Shown: positions 11,610 to 21,139 of the stretch, piece after piece | How the letters are laid out: each line of letters opens with the position of its first letter | Position numbering within the stretch: position 1 is the first letter of the stretch | Source of the DNA: Neocallimastix lanati (nom. inval.) | Taxonomy: Eukaryota; Neocallimastigomycota; Neocallimastigomycetes; Neocallimastigales; Neocallimastigaceae | Length of the DNA: 27,969 nt | Assembly: GCA_016946835.1 (NCBI GenBank) | Contig: JACVTC010000366.1 | Coordinates: 10,001-37,969, forward strand | Reading direction: 5' to 3' | Position numbers and translations under genes: made by a program | Notes under the pieces: model-generated | What the model saw: the letters and a program-made list of their open reading frames with translations, nothing else | What the model was told of the DNA's origin: nothing | The model's database searches: none

Positions 11610-11956
11610 GTTTTACTTTTTAATCAAAATTTTAAATACTTTAATTTACTTTTGATCAAAACTTTAATAACTTTAAATTTATTTTTGATCAAAATTTTAA
11701 TAACTTTAAATTTATATTTTTTATCAAACTTTAAATATTTTAATATTAAATAATTTTATTAGTTAGTTAAATCTTTATTAATTTTAACTTAGTAATAATA
11801 TTTAATATTTCAAATTACTTATTAATTCTTATAATAGTTATATTTAGTAAATACTTTAAATAATTTTTATATTATTATATTTTATTCTTGTAATTATTAT
11901 ATTTATCAAATACATGTAATACTTTGTAAATCTTAAATAAATAAAAGAATTTAAAA

Positions 11957-11981
11957 CCTAACCCCCCTAACCCCTAACCCC
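11957..11981 (+). repeat. Telomeric repeat junction, 25 nt
   Basis: CCTAA followed by runs of six, four and four C, separated by TAA, between the family 1 tail and the truncated family 3 copy. The register (CCTAACCC directly after TTTAAAA) is the same as at the other six junctions. C-run length varies more here than elsewhere. Confidence 0.9.
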
Positions 11982-13057
11982 TTTCTGGAATGTCTTTAAA
12001 CTCTTCCAGTTGACACTTTTGTTAGCTGGACTCTTTTTGATTTAAACTCCGGTTCTCACTTTTGATTACTGGAATGTAATCTCTCCGGTTTCCTTTTGGA
12101 ATGATTTTTTGGTTCCTTTTGGTTTTCAGGATTTCTGTTGTCTTGCTGAACTCTCCGGTTTACTCTTTGTTGGTTTGCTGGATTCTCTTTCGGTTATTCT
12201 TCTGGTTACTTGATTGGTTGTTGGATTCTCGTTTGCTTATTCTCCAGGGTACTCCTTTGATTCAGAGTTCTTGTCTTTTAGTTCTCTTGTCTATTCTTTG
12301 GGTTATTCTGGATTCTTTGGATCCCTTTTTTTGGTTCTCGGTTCTCCGACCTTACCTTCTTGGGATGTATTTTCTTTATTCTCTATGATTGTTATAATAA
12401 TTAACAATACTTTTAATTAATTATTATTTATTTAATAATTAATTATTTTATTATTATAATAATCTATTTAATAAACTTATGTATAATTGTTATTATTTAT
12501 ATAATAACAATATTTTTTAATCAAAATTGTTTGATTATTATTTCTCATAATAATAATCTTCTATAAAATCATGTATTAATTATTATTATTTTCATAATAA
12601 TAATAATTTTCTATTTTAAAATGTATTATTTATTAACTCATGTATTAATTATTATTTCTCATAATAATTATAAACTCATGTATTAATTATTATTTTTATA
12701 ATAATATTAATTCTTAAAGATTGTATTAATTATTATTTTACAATAATAATTACTTAATATTTAAAGTTATTATTCGCTTGCTATAATTATTATTATTTTC
12801 TTAATAATAATTCTCTAGAATAGTATAGAATTCTTTGTTACAAATAGAATAGTTTAAAAATCTTAGAATAGATTTTAATATCTAAAATAAAAATCTTATT
12901 TTCTATTATTATTTGTTTAAAATAATAATAGTCGCTAGAATAGTTTAATAATTAAACTTCTTGAAAATCAATAATGATTTTTCTTAAATTATATATACAT
13001 TAATAATGTATTAACTATTTTGATTAATTTTATTAAATAAAATTATAACGTTTAAAA
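11982..13057 (+). mobile_element. Family 3 copy 1, 5'-truncated non-coding retroelement
   Basis: It matches 18024-19099 and 25750-26825 with no net insertion or deletion; by eye I see one substitution (A at 12534, T at 18576). The first ~400 nt are less AT-rich and pyrimidine-rich with recurring CTGGATT, CTCCGGTT and GGTTATTC words. The rest is A/T with many short hairpins. It starts abruptly after CCCC, just 3' of the position of a hairpin present in the longer copies. No convincing ORF: a hydrophobic 95-codon frame exists but shows no independent support. Confidence 0.85.
12995..13011 (+). other. 3' terminal hairpin of family 3
   Basis: ATACATTA-A-TAATGTAT forms an 8-bp stem 46 nt before the CCTAACCC tail. 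Family 2 has the 18-nt palindrome ATACATTAATTAATGTAT 42 nt before its tail, and family 1 has TACATGTA (11911-11918) 38 nt before its own. It is a candidate RT recognition structure. Confidence 0.6.
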
Positions 13058-13066
13058 CCTAACCCT
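13058..13066 (+). repeat. Telomeric junction CCTAACCCT
   Basis: Nine nucleotides of telomeric repeat directly after the GTTTAAAA end of family 3 copy 1. The following 44 bp repeat the last 44 bp including this motif. Confidence 0.85.
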
Positions 13067-13110
13067 ATTAATTTTATTAAATAAAATTATAACGTTTAAA
13101 ACCTAACCCT
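13067..13110 (+). mobile_element. 44-bp extreme 5'-truncated family 3 tail, or tandem duplication
   Basis: An exact repeat of 13023-13066, comprising the last 35 nt of family 3 and CCTAACCCT (13102-13110). Either a reverse-transcription event that stopped after about 35 nt or a local tandem duplication would give this. The join to CCCT at both sides is what the first model predicts. Confidence 0.75.
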
Positions 13111-13127
13111 ACAATATTAAATATTAT

Positions 13128-13169
<42 letters not shown>

Positions 13170-14173
13170 TTAAATATAATTTAAAGTAAAAAAAAAATAT
13201 AATACTTAAAAAAGATATTAATATTGCCACATTAAAGAATCTCTACTGTAAAAATTTTAAATAATATCAATAATATCTTTATAAATATTAAATAAATATT
13301 AATATTTTATTTAATAATATTTAAGATTAAATTAAATAAATTTTATAGTTTGTACCAGTAATACAATTAATATTTATTTAATTTTATAAATTAATAATTT
13401 TATAAATAAAAAATTGATATTAAATTTTAAGAAATATATATTTTGAAATTATAAATTAAAATCATTAAATATTACAAGTGTAAAAAATTTTAATTAATAT
13501 TATAAATCAAATCAAAATTATAAATATATGAATATTTATATTATATAATAATTAATATTTAATTTTTTTTTTTTTTTTTTTGTCGTAAATTTTATTTGTT
13601 ATTTTTTAAATAAACGACTAAAATTTAACAATCTTAAGTTTCAAAAAAAAAAGAAAAAATAAAAAATAAAATTATTTGGAACGATTATTCATTATGATTT
13701 GAAATTATTTATTAAAAAAAAAAAATAATACTACTTATTTTTATTTTAATATGAATTAATTAAAAATCAATTTTATTATATTAAAAAATAAAAAATAAGA
13801 AATTAAATTATCATAATAATTTAAATAAATAAATAATAATAATAAAAAAAAAAAAAATTTATTAAAATATTAATAATATGTAACTCCTAATTATTAATTA
13901 AAAGTAAGGAGGATGTATGATAATATTAATAATTAATATTTATAAGATCTTTTATTTCTAAATTAAAAATATATAAAGGTTTGTACCATTAAAATTTTTG
14001 TAATTATAATTAATAGAAAAAAAAGTTAAATGCAAATTATAAAGGGGATTTAATTTTAAAATAGGAGATTTAATTTTAAAATATAAATAGAAGACAAATT
14101 TTTAAGTAAAATTTTCATTAAATAAAAATATTCTTTATAATTAAATATTCTTATAAATTTTTAATATCTTATA
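13111..14173 (+). other. Presumed 5' region of the family 2 element
   Basis: AT-rich DNA between the preceding telomeric junction and the family 2 ORF, with T tracts at about 13128-13163 and 13563-13581 and no coding potential. GTTTGTACCA occurs near 13348 and 13979, and the 20-nt unit GGATTTAATTTTAAAATA is doubled at about 14044-14085. It probably holds promoter and 5' UTR; nothing specific can be identified. Confidence 0.5.
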
Positions 14174-16387
14174 ATGCCATCTAAAGGGGAAGAAGTCTTA
14201 AGCTACGCCGGTGTTTACCACTTGTCATTTATTCTTAGTGGTAAAAACCAAAGCGCGGACGGACGCCCTATTCCGATCCGCTGCAGAAGATGCGGGGGAA
14301 TTTTTACTAAGACAAGTCATACCCGCCTCTACTGCTCGAACAAACGAAAGAAATGCAACAATAGCTGCACCTTTAGTGCTCTTAAGGCGTATCTTATTGA
14401 TCTTTATAATCATAAGATCGTCTCTCTCAGTAAGGGAAATGATAACATACCTCTTATCCTATTCAAGAATGGGAGACAGGTCATATCTCTCCCCTTCCAA
14501 AGTCCTAATCCCAAGGACAAAACTAATGAAGACCTCTTCAAACCGGTACCAGTAAAGAAGCTACTCACGATGGTGCCTAGTTTGAGAAACCATTTCTGGT
14601 GCAAATATGATTATTGTAGACCAGAAATGAACGACAAAGAGGAGATTGATGTAAATCAAACCCTCCTCTCTGCTGAACCTACTACCTCTTCTAACGGTAC
14701 TACTCTAGTCATCGCAGCACCTACCCAAGATGCTGCGATGAAAGAAGCTAACTCTGGGGAAGAACTCGTTGGAAAGACCGTCAGTAATCCCATGATTACT
14801 GAAGAGCCTATCTTAAAGCCGGTGATTCCCTCCACAACGAAAGAAGTAGATATCTTAAGCCAAGAAAGGTTATTCAAGAAGCCAGTGACCGAAGGGACTG
14901 GTAAAAGAAAAAATAACCCCTTGGAAGAAGATGAACGAAATCCTAGCATTGAGAGATATCTCTCAAGCTGCCAAAATTCGGCCCCTAAAGAGCTCAATCA
15001 GTTCGATTTAGACGAATTTAATCGTCTTAGAACTGAGAACGCTCATTTAAAAAATTTATGTTATAATAGTAAGATTGAAATTTCCAATCTTACTGAATCA
15101 ATAAGAAGCCTAGAAGAGTCTTGGAAAAAGGAGAAAGTTAAACTTTCATCCCAAATTTTCAAGGCTCAGAACAACTCAGTAGCACTTAGTACGGTGCTAC
15201 AAAATAAGTCTGAAGCCTCCCCCTCTCGACTTTCTCTTGAAATATTAGAGAAAAAGGAGAGGATCAAAAAAATGATAGAAGAAAAAAAGGGAAAATGTAA
15301 GGATATTACAGATTCCCTTGAGAAGAATGCCGACCATCTTCCTCCACAGCTTCAACGAATAAGAAGTCAGGAAGATGGCCTCCCCTTAATTCAGGAAAGT
15401 ATCCTGAGCCTCATTATGAGGCAACCTAAGATCATCCGAAAGGATGATCTTGACTTAGTATATATTAAAGGCATTCAAAGGCAACCCATCTGGGTTATCA
15501 AAAAATGCCTTAGTAATCTTGGAATACGACATTTTTATATTAAAAATGTCTCGTTCATTGGTAAAGACATTTGCGAACTTACAGTTCTCAAAAGATCCAA
15601 ACCAATGATTATTAACATCCTTAAAGTTTTTGAAAACTCATTCAAAGTTCTCGAAAACTTTAACCCTGTTGCTGTTGACAATGCCTCTACAGCTAATGAT
15701 GAAGATATTCTTAGAGTAGAAAAAGCATGCTACCGAAGAATATCTGAAACTATTAATAGAAAAAGAAGTCCTGATTATATTAAGGACTTCTTTTCTAATG
15801 TTATCCAGAATATTAAATTTACCAAATTTAATATTCCTACGCCTACGCCTACTGCTGTTCCTGATGAAGCTTCTCTTAATGTAGAAGCCTCTACCTCAGG
15901 TAATAACTTCGCTGCTCCTTCTTCGGTTTGTGCCCACGATAATGCTCCAGCTACCATCAATGATGCTCCAGCTAACTCGCCCGGCTCGACCTCGGAAGTA
16001 GCTAATGCTGCCCTCCGCTCTAGTAAAGAAGCCATCTCTGCCTTTGCCCTTGCGCTAAAGGAAAGGGTTGTTAGCCCATCAAAGGGCTTTGCTGCTTTTA
16101 AGGCTGCTAATCCAAGTGGCCCTCTTGAATCCCCAGAGTTCAAAGGTACGTCTGAACTCTTTGAGGATGACAGCCTAAACACGGAGGATGATAATGATTC
16201 AATTATCTCCTCAACGTTAACTCCTACAGTGCCAATTGAGCACTACCATGAAGCCGGGATGGATATGTATAGTGACACTATAATATCCAATTCCCCTAAT
16301 ATTCTCAGTACAACTATTAATCCATTAAATCCTATGGATTATAGTTCTGAGGATATTATTGAATCTATGAAATATATCAATGAATAA
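14174..16387 (+). CDS. ORF1/gag-like protein of the gag-only element, 737 aa
   Basis: Homologue of the ORF1 protein at 990-3377. N-terminal cysteine cluster (C37-x2-C40, C54, C61, C65) is followed by SALKAYLIDLYNH, which matches LLKAFLEDLYDH in the other protein. A charged helix at about 275-325 and a Lys/Glu-rich helix at about 356-385 look coiled-coil-forming. The conserved domain spans about 385-555 with IKNVSFIGKDICELTV and a CYRRISETINRKRSPDYIKDFF block. The C-terminal 180 residues are Ala/Ser/Pro-rich, then acidic. The expected role is binding and localising element RNA, inferred from the family. Unlike its relative it has no poly-Asn and is visibly richer in G and C with many C-ending codons, so the two have evolved under different base composition. 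The start ATG at 14174 is the first in the frame. No ORF2 follows. Confidence 0.85.
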   Translation: MPSKGEEVLSYAGVYHLSFILSGKNQSADGRPIPIRCRRCGGIFTKTSHTRLYCSNKRKKCNNSCTFSALKAYLIDLYNHKIVSLSKGNDNIPLILFKNGRQVISLPFQSPNPKDKTNEDLFKPVPVKKLLTMVPSLRNHFWCKYDYCRPEMNDKEEIDVNQTLLSAEPTTSSNGTTLVIAAPTQDAAMKEANSGEELVGKTVSNPMITEEPILKPVIPSTTKEVDILSQERLFKKPVTEGTGKRKNNPLEEDERNPSIERYLSSCQNSAPKELNQFDLDEFNRLRTENAHLKNLCYNSKIEISNLTESIRSLEESWKKEKVKLSSQIFKAQNNSVALSTVLQNKSEASPSRLSLEILEKKERIKKMIEEKKGKCKDITDSLEKNADHLPPQLQRIRSQEDGLPLIQESILSLIMRQPKIIRKDDLDLVYIKGIQRQPIWVIKKCLSNLGIRHFYIKNVSFIGKDICELTVLKRSKPMIINILKVFENSFKVLENFNPVAVDNASTANDEDILRVEKACYRRISETINRKRSPDYIKDFFSNVIQNIKFTKFNIPTPTPTAVPDEASLNVEASTSGNNFAAPSSVCAHDNAPATINDAPANSPGSTSEVANAALRSSKEAISAFALALKERVVSPSKGFAAFKAANPSGPLESPEFKGTSELFEDDSLNTEDDNDSIISSTLTPTVPIEHYHEAGMDMYSDTIISNSPNILSTTINPLNPMDYSSEDIIESMKYINE

Positions 16388-16766
16388 ATATATTTCATAC
16401 GATTTCAGTTTTAATTAAATATACTTACTTTACGAACAAACTAAAATTTAATTTCTTTATAAATTTTATTTTAAAATATTCTACTAGATTATAAAAACTT
16501 TATATTCTTTTAGATAATTACAAAAATTCTTTTATTAGAATTACTTTTATTATTCATTTACTTTAAAAGAATAATTTTTCTCTTCCTTAAAATTCTAAAC
16601 TTTATAGATATATACTTTTTTTTTACTTTATCGAACTTTTATTTTTTTACTAAAAATGTATTAATTTACTTAAAATCATGTAGTCATGATTTCATATAAT
16701 TTATATATACATTAATTAATGTATTATCTAATCGAATAATTTTAATAAAAATTACAAAGTTTAAAA
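16388..16766 (+). other. 3' UTR of family 2 with terminal palindrome
   Basis: A/T-rich, non-coding. The perfect 18-nt palindrome at 16707-16724 lies 42 nt before the tail. From about 16680 to 16766 the sequence aligns with the 3' end of family 3 (shared ATGATTT, TATATATACATTAAT, AATGTATTA and GTTTAAAA blocks), indicating a common origin of the 3' ends. Confidence 0.7.
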
Positions 16767-16775
16767 CCTAACCCC
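16767..16775 (+). repeat. Telomeric junction CCTAACCCC
   Basis: One and a half telomeric repeats between the family 2 tail and the truncated family 1 copy. Same register as the other junctions. Confidence 0.85.
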
Positions 16776-16776
16776 T

Positions 16777-17552
16777 ATATAATTATTTATTTTAATAATT
16801 ATATTTTTTATTTTTTATTTTATTATATAATTATATTTCATTTATAATTATATATTTTATTCATTTATATAATTATTTATTTTAATAATTATATAATTAT
16901 ATATTTTTATTATTACTTTTTATAGTTATATACTTAGATTAATATCTTATATAATACTTAGATTATTATCATATATAATTATTTACTTATAATAATTATC
17001 TATTTTAGATATATTTACTTATAGATATTAATACTTAATAATAGTTATTTTAATATTTCCTTTTAGAGATAGTCAAGATATTGAAATTCCTCATGGGATT
17101 TCAGTATACGAATTTTAAGTTAGTTAAATTTTCATAAATTTTCTCTTAGATATAGTTAATTAGAATATTTTCCTTTTTTAGATAATGGACATATTTAGTA
17201 TGTCCGTTTTACTTTTTAATCAAAACTTTATATACTTTAATTTACTTTTGATCAAAACTTTAATAACTTTAAATTTATTTTTGATCAAAATTTTAATAAC
17301 TTTAAACTTATATTTTTTATCAAACTTTAAATATTTTAATATTAAATAATTTTATTAGTTAGTTAAATCTTTATTAATTTTAACTTAGTAATAATATTTA
17401 ATATTTCAAATTACTTATTAATTCTTATAATAGTTATATTTAGTAAATACTTTAAATAATTTTTATATTATTATATTTTATTCTTGTAATTATTATATTT
17501 ATCAAATACATGTAATACTTTGTAAATCTTAAATAAATAAAAGAATTTAAAA
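16777..17552 (+). mobile_element. Family 1 copy 2, 5'-truncated 3' end
   Basis: It matches 11181-11956 with no net indel and only scattered substitutions (for example G at 17200 where 11604 has A). It starts at the 5' base of one of the array hairpins, directly after the telomeric motif. It contains no coding sequence. Confidence 0.9.
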
Positions 17553-17567
17553 CCTAACCCTAACCCT
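17553..17567 (+). repeat. Telomeric junction, 15 nt
   Basis: CCTAACCCTAACCCT between the family 1 copy 2 tail and family 3 copy 2. It is two regular CCCTAA-type repeats. Confidence 0.9.
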
Positions 17568-19099
17568 AATAAAAGCGTTTGTTCTATTGTTTATTCTCAT
17601 TATTTATTTATTTTTAAATATTGTTTAAAATAATAGTTTTATAATTATATTGTTTTTATATTTGCATCATCCCTTTGATAAAACAAAATAATAAATAAAT
17701 TATTTTAAAAACAAATAAATTTTTATGAATCCGTTTTTTTATTTTATTTTATTTTATTAATATAAATAAATTATTTTAAATAAAAGAATAAATCCCTTTG
17801 TATTAAAATGTAAATTAAAAGTGGACCTATAATATTTTGTTTTATTTTATAATATTTTGTTTTATTTTTTTAATAATAAAGAAATTTAGAGTATAAATAT
17901 CTTTTGTTTTTTTTTAAAATATTTTTTCCGTATTAATGAGTATTCGTTTGCAATATTCATTATATCAAAATAAAATAAAATATATTTAAATAATTCGCCC
18001 AGAATTCAGGTTTTTTAACCTGTTTTCTGGAATGTCTTTAAACTCTTCCAGTTGACACTTTTGTTAGCTGGACTCTTTTTGATTTAAACTCCGGTTCTCA
18101 CTTTTGATTACTGGAATGTAATCTCTCCGGTTTCCTTTTGGAATGATTTTTTGGTTCCTTTTGGTTTTCAGGATTTCTGTTGTCTTGCTGAACTCTCCGG
18201 TTTACTCTTTGTTGGTTTGCTGGATTCTCTTTCGGTTATTCTTCTGGTTACTTGATTGGTTGTTGGATTCTCGTTTGCTTATTCTCCAGGGTACTCCTTT
18301 GATTCAGAGTTCTTGTCTTTTAGTTCTCTTGTCTATTCTTTGGGTTATTCTGGATTCTTTGGATCCCTTTTTTTGGTTCTCGGTTCTCCGACCTTACCTT
18401 CTTGGGATGTATTTTCTTTATTCTCTATGATTGTTATAATAATTAACAATACTTTTAATTAATTATTATTTATTTAATAATTAATTATTTTATTATTATA
18501 ATAATCTATTTAATAAACTTATGTATAATTGTTATTATTTATATAATAACAATATTTTTTAATCAAAATTGTTTGTTTATTATTTCTCATAATAATAATC
18601 TTCTATAAAATCATGTATTAATTATTATTATTTTCATAATAATAATAATTTTCTATTTTAAAATGTATTATTTATTAACTCATGTATTAATTATTATTTC
18701 TCATAATAATTATAAACTCATGTATTAATTATTATTTTTATAATAATATTAATTCTTAAAGATTGTATTAATTATTATTTTACAATAATAATTACTTAAT
18801 ATTTAAAGTTATTATTCGCTTGCTATAATTATTATTATTTTCTTAATAATAATTCTCTAGAATAGTATAGAATTCTTTGTTACAAATAGAATAGTTTAAA
18901 AATCTTAGAATAGATTTTAATATCTAAAATAAAAATCTTATTTTCTATTATTATTTGTTTAAAATAATAATAGTCGCTAGAATAGTTTAATAATTAAACT
19001 TCTTGAAAATCAATAATGATTTTTCTTAAATTATATATACATTAATAATGTATTAACTATTTTGATTAATTTTATTAAATAAAATTATAACGTTTAAAA
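17568..19099 (+). mobile_element. Family 3 copy 2, non-coding retroelement of 1.53 kb
   Basis: It aligns with 25294-26825 without net indel, and I found no difference by eye in the parts compared. The 5' ~450 nt, absent from copy 1, are A/T-rich and include a doubled ATAATATTTTGTTTTATTTT unit, then the hairpin CAGGTT-TTTT-AACCTG at 18007-18022. The pyrimidine-rich, less AT-rich core follows, then the hairpin-rich A/T tail. Whether 17568 is the true 5' end or a truncation cannot be decided from two copies. Confidence 0.85.
18007..18022 (+). other. Hairpin CAGGTT-TTTT-AACCTG at the truncation point of copy 1
   Basis: A perfect 6-bp stem with a TTTT loop, repeated at 25733-25748. Family 3 copy 1 begins at the base equivalent to 18024, one nucleotide beyond the 3' base of this stem, where a reverse transcriptase moving from the RNA 3' end would first meet it. 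Confidence 0.7.
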
Positions 19100-19115
19100 C
19101 CTAACCCCTAACCCT
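19100..19115 (+). repeat. Telomeric junction, 16 nt
   Basis: CCTAACCCCTAACCCT after the family 3 copy 2 tail, with one four-C repeat. The sequence to the right does not match any of the three families. Confidence 0.9.
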
Positions 19116-19276
19116 ATCTTGAAAATTTAGTTGTGAAGGGTTCAACATTTAATAAAATATACATTTAATTGATAAGCATCTTATAATATAATTTTAATTT
19201 GTTCATTAGTTATTTCAATAATTGTAAACCATTAAATCTCAACACTATTTTTTGAAACACACACACATACAAACAA

Positions 19277-19312
<36 letters not shown>

Positions 19313-19470
19313 AAAAAAACAAACAAAAAAAAAAAAATAAATTTTAATTTTTCATAAACAAGTAATATTGTATTTTCAAATAATATATTATTATATGCCT
19401 TTTTATTATATTATTTAAATAAAATTTGAATCTTTATTAATTTTTAAATAAAATATCTAAGTCTCAAATC

Positions 19471-19507
<37 letters not shown>

Positions 19508-20291
19508 ATAAATAAAAAAAATGAAATATATAATTTAGTTTCTTTTAAAATAATTATATTAGAACTATAAAAATATATCATTTAATTACTATAAAAAAGA
19601 AATTATTTGTAAAGTGAGTGACCTTTAATTATTTATTCTTTTTATTTTTGATTTAAAAAATATTTAATATTTAAATATATATAAAAAATATTATATTTAA
19701 AAAATTATTATTAATAATTAAGAAAAATTATTTAATTTTATTTATTTTTTATAAAAATTATTAAAATACATATTTTATGTTATTATAAAGTTTTGACATT
19801 ATTTTTTTTATAAAAAAGTACTTTTATATTTTCTTTTTTATCATTATAGGTTTATTTTATTATGTTTTGAATACTAAATGATTAATTAAATATTAATCTT
19901 CAAAATCCTTTATAAAAATATTGTTAGTAATAAATATTAATATACTAAATAAATATATATAATATTTAAAGCTTAATAATTCTTGAAATAAAAATGGTAG
20001 TACAATAAATAATATATCTTTTAAATAATATTTCTTAAATGTTTATTTTATTAAAGAATGAATATTTAATAATTAATATTTAAATAAATATTCATCTTAT
20101 TAATAATAATTATGAATAATAAAAAATAGTAATAATATTAAAAGTTATGTACCTCTTGAAATAAAAATAATAAAATAATAAATAACATTTTATTTTATTT
20201 ATTTACATTTATTACTTTTTTTATCAAAATATAATATAAATATTTATTGATTATTATTATTAATTTTACTTATATTTTATATATCCACTAA

Positions 20292-20918
20292 TTTCAATAA
20301 CCCAAAAAATTTCTTTGACCTTAAATCTTCTTTGACCCTAAATTTTTCAATAACCCAAAAAAATTTTTTGACCTAAAAATTTTTTGACTCTAAATTTTCT
20401 TTGACCCTAAATTTTTCAATAACCCAAAAAAATTTTTTGACCTAAAAAATTCTTTGACCCTAAATTTTTCAATAACCCAAAAAAATTCTTTGACCCTAAA
20501 TTTTTCAATAACCCAAAAAAATTTTTTGACCTAAAAAATTCTTTGACCCTAAATTTTTCAATAACCCAAAAAAATTTTTTGACCTAAAAAATTTTTGACC
20601 TAAAAAATTCTTTGACCCTAAATTTTTCAATAACCCAAAAAAATTCTTTGACCCTAAATTTTTCAATAACCCAAAAAAATTCTTTGACCCTAAATTTTTC
20701 AATAACCCAAAAAAATTCTTTGACCCTAAATTTTTCAATAACCCAAAAAAATTCTTTGACCCTAAATTTTTCAATAACCCAAAAAAATTCTTTGACCCTA
20801 AATTTTTCAATAACCCAAAAAAATTCTTTGACCCTAAATTTTTCAATAACCCAAAAAAATTCTTTGACCCTAAATTTTTCAATAACCCAAAAAAAATTTT
20901 TTTGACCTAAAAATTTCT
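20292..20918 (+). repeat. 36-bp minisatellite with telomere-like words
   Basis: About eight near-perfect tandem 36-bp units from about 20619 to 20900, preceded by shorter degenerate variants back to 20292. Each unit carries TTCAATAACCC and TTTGACCCTAAATTT, so CCCTAA and AACCC words recur. Because 36 is a multiple of three, both strands give open frames, which are artefacts. Confidence 0.9.
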
Positions 20919-21139
20919 AAAGAGAAAGTTGTATTTCAAAATGTATCATAAATTAAATCAAATATATATTTAATATTTTATTTAATTTTAAAGATATATT
21001 TTTATTTTTTTTATAAAATAAAATAATAATGTTTAGTATTAATTTTAAATATATATTTTATTTTTTTTATTTATAATAATTTATTCTTTTCCTTTTTTTT
21101 TAATAAAATAAAAAAAGAAATAAGTAAATAAAAATTATA

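Larger units (their letters stand above)
990..11956 (+). mobile_element. Family 1: autonomous two-ORF LINE with long 3' UTR and telomeric tail
   Basis: The unit comprises ORF1, ORF2 and about 4.2 kb of non-coding, hairpin-rich DNA ending in GAATTTAAAA directly before CCTAACCC at 11957. No telomeric junction interrupts 990-11956, so I infer that the long non-coding part is the 3' UTR of the same element. The two other copies of this 3' end (16777-17552 and 26841 onward) are 5'-truncated inside the 3' region, so they cannot prove linkage to the ORFs. A 3' UTR of several kb would be unusual for a LINE but is known for HeT-A and TART. The 5' boundary is unknown and lies at or before 990. Confidence 0.7.
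7783..11956 (+). other. Long AT-rich presumed 3' UTR of family 1
   Basis: No credible ORF occurs on either strand for 4.2 kb. The segment passes from A/T homopolymer DNA (7783-8370) through an A-rich part with short direct repeats (8370-9000) and widely spaced inverted repeats (9300-9540) to a dense array of short hairpins (about 10290-11420). It ends in a more complex ~530-nt terminal part that also occurs in the other two copies. Assignment as 3' UTR rests on the absence of any telomeric junction between ORF2 and 11957. Confidence 0.6.
13111..16766 (+). mobile_element. Family 2: gag-only telomere-tailed retroelement
   Basis: Bounded on the left by the telomeric motif ending at 13110 and on the right by the one at 16767. 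It encodes only an ORF1 homologue (14174-16387), followed by a 379-nt 3' UTR ending in CAAAGTTTAAAA. No endonuclease or RT sequence is present in this interval. Its last ~100 nt resemble those of family 3. It must depend on enzymes supplied in trans, for example by family 1, if it is mobile; this is inference. HeT-A of Drosophila is the known parallel. Confidence 0.75.

Noticed and set aside
12101-12388. Hydrophobic 95-codon ORF, repeated at 18143-18430 and 25869-26156, and the overlapping 68-codon ORF
   Set aside because: It is identical only because the whole family 3 element is nearly identical, including non-coding parts. The amino acid pattern simply reflects T-rich DNA, two frames are open over the same stretch, and no family is recognisable.
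20505-20905. Repeat-protein ORFs on both strands in the 36-bp minisatellite
   Set aside because: A period divisible by three keeps frames open by default. Nothing but the repeat is encoded.
20292-20918. CRISPR-like direct repeats
   Set aside because: Units abut without unique spacers, and the window is clearly eukaryotic.
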